DNA of 64,000 bases, from NCBI RefSeq assembly GCF_001499855.1, contig NZ_LQIK01000005.1:62001-126000 (forward strand), read 5' to 3'. Each line of letters opens with the position of its first letter. Within the stretch, counting starts at the first letter, position 1. Shown piece by piece: positions 61,735 to 64,000 of the stretch. The notes under the pieces are model-generated. The model was not told the origin of the DNA. It worked only from the letters and a program-made list of their open reading frames with translations, and did no database searches. This stretch comes from Mycobacterium sp. GA-0227b. Its GTDB lineage: Bacteria > Actinomycetota > Actinomycetes > Mycobacteriales > Mycobacteriaceae. The position numbers and the translations under genes were made by a program.

Positions 61735-63464
61735 TCCGGGGCTTTCTGCAGATCCTCGGCCCGCAGCGGGGCCGGATGTTCAGCTTCCTCGCGGTGATGA
61801 CGGTCTACGGCATCCTGCACGGCGTCGTGATGCTGTTGCTGGTGCCGGTCACGGTGTCGATGTTCGACGGCGACTATGGCGCCACCGCACGATGGTTGGC
61901 GCTGATGGCCGTCACGGTGCTGGTCGCATCGGTGCTCAACTACATCGGAGCGAAGCTGGCGATCCGCATGGCGCTGACCACGATGCGCCTGCTGCACCAC
62001 CGGCTCGGCGATCACATGGTCACCCTTCCGCTCGGTTGGTTCACCCGCGAGACCGTCGGCAGGGTGTCCCAGATCGCGGTCAAGGGAACGGTTTTCGTCG
62101 GCACCAGCGGTGGCAACCTGGTCACCCCGCTGGTGGTGAACACGGTCAGCGCGGTCACCGTGGTGGCCGGCCTGTTCTTCTTCGACTGGCGCATCGGGCT
62201 CGTCGCCCTGGTCGGCGGTGTGCTGCTGGTGCTGTGCGGGCGGTTCGCCGCGCGGCTGATCGCGACCGCGGAGGTCCGCACCCACGATTCGGCGACCGAC
62301 GTCAACAACCGCGTGATCGAGTTCGCGCGGTACCAGCCGGTGCTGCGGGCGTTCGGCCGCACCGGCGCCGACTACAAGCCACTCGGCGACGCCCTGGAAG
62401 CGCAGCATCGGGCCGGGCGCGCCGCGTTGTGGCAGTCGGTGGCCGGGTTGATGTTGAACGGCGTCGCCGTGCAGGCGGTGTTCTCGGTGCTGATCGCGGC
62501 GGGGGCGTGGCTCGCGGTGCGCGGCGACATCAACCCGATCACGCTGGTGGCCATCCTTGGGCTCGCGGCCCGGTTCGCCTCGCCGCTGTCACAGCTGGCC
62601 GAACTCGGGTCGGCGATGAGGTTGGCGAGCGCAGAGTTGCAGCGCATCACGTCGATCCTCGACACCGCGTCGCTCTCTGAGCCGGCCACGGCAAACCCCG
62701 CCACGGTGCCGGGCCGGGTCGAACTCGACCGCGTCACGTTCGGGTACTCGGACCGCACGGTGCTGTCGGACGTGAGCTTCGCCGCCGAGCCGGGCACCAT
62801 GACCGCGCTGGTCGGTCCGTCCGGATCGGGCAAGTCGACGATCACCAAGCTGATCGCCCGCTTCTACGACGTCGACTCCGGCGTGGTCCGGGTCGGCGGC
62901 CACGACGTGCGCGACCAGCTCACCGCGGACTTGATGGCCCAACTGTCACTGGTGTTCCAGGACGTGTACCTGTTCGACGACACGTTGTGGGAGAACATCC
63001 GCATCGGGCGGTCGGACGCCAGCGACGAGGACATCGTCGAGGCGGCCCGCACCGCCGGCCTGCTTTCCGTCGTCGAACGGCTGCCTGACGGTTGGCACAC
63101 CCGCGTCGGCGAGGGCGGCTCGGCGCTGTCGGGCGGTGAGCGTCAGCGCGTGTCGATTGCACGGGCGCTGGTCAAGAACGCGCCGATCGTGCTGTTCGAC
63201 GAGGCGACCAGCGCGCTCGACCCGGAGAACGAGCACCACGTCGCCGAATCCATCCGGACCCTCGCCCAGCGCAGCACGGTCATCGTGATCGCGCACAAGC
63301 TGTCCACGGTCACCGCGGCCGACAACATCGTGGTGCTCTCCGCGACCGGAGCGGTCGAGGAGCAGGGCACCCATACCGAGCTGATGCAGCGCGGCGGCCG
63401 GTACGCGCAGTTCTGGAGCCAGCGCGTGGCCGCGACGGGCTGGGTGATGGCCGCAAGCGACTAG
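61731..63464 (+). CDS. IrtB-like ABC transporter half (577 aa)
   Basis: Second half-transporter, same layout: spans such as FLAVMTVYGILHGVVMLLLVPV, VTVLVASVLNYIGAKLAI and GLVALVGGVLLVLCG, then an ATPase with Walker [14 protein letters not shown] near residue 366, signature ALSGGERQRVSIARALVK and VLFDEATSALDPEN. ATG 61731 overlaps the stop of the partner gene (ATGA), so they form a heterodimer with equal synthesis. The signature LSGGE here is canonical, while the partner's is FSGGE. Confidence 0.87.
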   Translation: MIRGFLQILGPQRGRMFSFLAVMTVYGILHGVVMLLLVPVTVSMFDGDYGATARWLALMAVTVLVASVLNYIGAKLAIRMALTTMRLLHHRLGDHMVTLPLGWFTRETVGRVSQIAVKGTVFVGTSGGNLVTPLVVNTVSAVTVVAGLFFFDWRIGLVALVGGVLLVLCGRFAARLIATAEVRTHDSATDVNNRVIEFARYQPVLRAFGRTGADYKPLGDALEAQHRAGRAALWQSVAGLMLNGVAVQAVFSVLIAAGAWLAVRGDINPITLVAILGLAARFASPLSQLAELGSAMRLASAELQRITSILDTASLSEPATANPATVPGRVELDRVTFGYSDRTVLSDVSFAAEPGTMTALVGPSGSGKSTITKLIARFYDVDSGVVRVGGHDVRDQLTADLMAQLSLVFQDVYLFDDTLWENIRIGRSDASDEDIVEAARTAGLLSVVERLPDGWHTRVGEGGSALSGGERQRVSIARALVKNAPIVLFDEATSALDPENEHHVAESIRTLAQRSTVIVIAHKLSTVTAADNIVVLSATGAVEEQGTHTELMQRGGRYAQFWSQRVAATGWVMAASD

Positions 63465-63540
63465 CTGGGCGAAATCACGTGTTCGGTACCGCACGTAGGC
63501 GTCTGCGCGCCGAGAAGGATAGGGTAACCTCACTTCCGAC

Positions 63541-63559
63541 TTAGGACAGCCTGCGCTAA
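63541..63559. promoter_or_regulatory. IdeR iron box upstream of the thioesterase operon
   Basis: TTAGGACAGCCTGCGCTAA matches 13 of 19 consensus positions. TAGGGTAACCT (63520-63530) just upstream is a second, partial box or a -10 region. It precedes the 25-codon leader ORF by 16 nt. Confidence 0.65.
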
Positions 63560-63575
63560 ATCAACGGAGGAGCTC

Positions 63576-63653
63576 ATGGGGGTATTTCTCGCAGATGCGC
63601 AGGCTCGGCCCCGGACTTCTCGCCGACCCATCGACGCGACCCCGACACGATGA
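63576..63653 (+). CDS. Leader ORF overlapping the thioesterase start (25 aa)
   Basis: ATG 63576 follows an excellent GGAGGAG ribosome-binding site. The frame encodes 25 residues, Arg/Thr/Pro-rich in the second half, and its TGA overlaps the thioesterase ATG (ATGA at 63650-63653). The thioesterase itself has no good Shine-Dalgarno, so ribosomes may reach it by re-initiation after this ORF. A peptide function is not evident; a remnant of another gene's N terminus is also possible. Confidence 0.5.
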   Translation: MGVFLADAQARPRTSRRPIDATPTR

Positions 63654-64000
63654 TCGAACAGAGCCAACTGACCTTCGCGCCCTGGATCAAACGCTCGGCC
63701 GGGAAGACCGCCGGCGGCGCGACCGTGATCTTCCCCCACGCGGGTGGCGCGGCGGCGGCCTACCGGTCGTTCGCGTCGGCGTTGGCCGGCGGTGGTGACG
63801 ACGCGTACGTCGTCCAGTACCCGCAGCGTGCGGATCGGTTGGCCCATCCCGCCCCGGACACCGTGGAGGCGCTGGCCGCCGATCTGTTCGCCGCGGGCGA
63901 CTGGTCCCGGCTCGGCCCGCTGCGACTGTTCGGGCACTGCATGGGCGCGGTGATCGCGTTCGAATTCGGCCGGGTCGCCGAGCGTCACGGGGTTTCCGTT
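63650..64000 (+). CDS. Type II thioesterase with cysteine nucleophile, 3' end outside window
   Basis: Alpha/beta-hydrolase type II thioesterase: IFPHAGGAAAAYRSFASAL near residue 27, VQYPQRADRLAHPAPDT, and the nucleophile elbow LFGHCMGAVIAFEF at residues 93-106. Cys97 stands where most relatives have Ser (GHSMG). Only 117 codons are visible and the frame remains open at the window end. It probably removes stalled or wrong acyl groups from MbtB and other carrier proteins, or releases a product. Called by context as the mycobactin-locus editing thioesterase. Confidence 0.85.
   Translation, partial: MIEQSQLTFAPWIKRSAGKTAGGATVIFPHAGGAAAAYRSFASALAGGGDDAYVVQYPQRADRLAHPAPDTVEALAADLFAAGDWSRLGPLRLFGHCMGAVIAFEFGRVAERHGVSV

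Overview
This is a chromosomal window of about 68% GC (estimated by eye) from a mycobacterium, most likely a rapid grower (Mycolicibacterium type). The evidence is a gene order close to the Mycobacterium tuberculosis Rv2440c-Rv2383c interval, inverted relative to it: obg-proB, nadE, rbsK, proA, moxR/VWA pair, nadD-rsfS-gpgP-octT-degV, comEA-comEC-holA, rpsT, rnz-like, lepA, lppR, trehalase, subI-cysTWA, sirB-cysH-nirA, hemW and mycobactin genes. GTG starts are frequent, coding genes overlap by 1-10 bases, and several genes look leaderless, with an ATG/GTG 6-7 nt after a -10 hexamer. I see no tRNA, rRNA, CRISPR array, insertion sequence or prophage.

Layout. 1-2.3 kb: 3' part of obg and proB. 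2.3-7.4 kb (minus strand): a conserved hypothetical, a sirtuin, a 159-aa protein coupled to a molybdopterin oxidoreductase that lacks its N-terminal Fe-S cysteines, and an isochorismatase-family hydrolase. 7.5-12.9 kb: nadE, a methyltransferase-like membrane protein, a CmtR-like repressor with a CDF transporter under a perfect palindrome, a crotonase and a sugar kinase. 13-21.4 kb (plus): proA, moxR/VWA, the nadD-rsfS-gpgP-octT-degV operon (NAD, ribosome silencing, methylglucose lipopolysaccharide precursors) and an ArsR-SRPBCC-maleylpyruvate-isomerase-like operon. 21.4-24.1 kb (minus): two NAD(P)-dependent oxidoreductases and a membrane protein. 24.2-30 kb: comEA-comEC-holA, rpsT, a metallo-beta-lactamase, CBS and GNAT genes. 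30-39.2 kb: PemK-like protein, lepA, two lipoproteins, a small secreted protein, ArsI/CadI-type glyoxalase, a SigZ-like sigma factor, GH15 trehalase and an FAD monooxygenase. 39.2-46.9 kb: sulfate import (subI-cysTWA) facing sulfate reduction and siroheme synthesis (nirA-cysH-sirB). Each operon is preceded by a tiny reading frame ending in a run of cysteines. 47-64 kb: hemW and then a siderophore locus.

The siderophore locus is the most interesting part. Where M. tuberculosis has mbtI (salicylate synthase) and mbtJ, this genome has one 1731-residue KS-AT-DH/TH-KR-ACP polyketide synthase of the 6-methylsalicylate-synthase type, with its own IdeR-like iron box 18 nt upstream of its start. Next come divergent mbtA (aryl-AMP ligase) and mbtB (ArCP-Cy-A-PCP) around a second iron box, an F420-type oxidoreductase, an IrtAB-like ABC pair lacking the siderophore-interaction domain behind a third box, and after a fourth box a 25-codon leader ORF overlapping a type II thioesterase whose nucleophile is Cys rather than Ser. 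The simplest reading is an iron-regulated pathway making a mycobactin capped with 6-methylsalicylate, with the aromatic acid made from acetate/malonate instead of chorismate.
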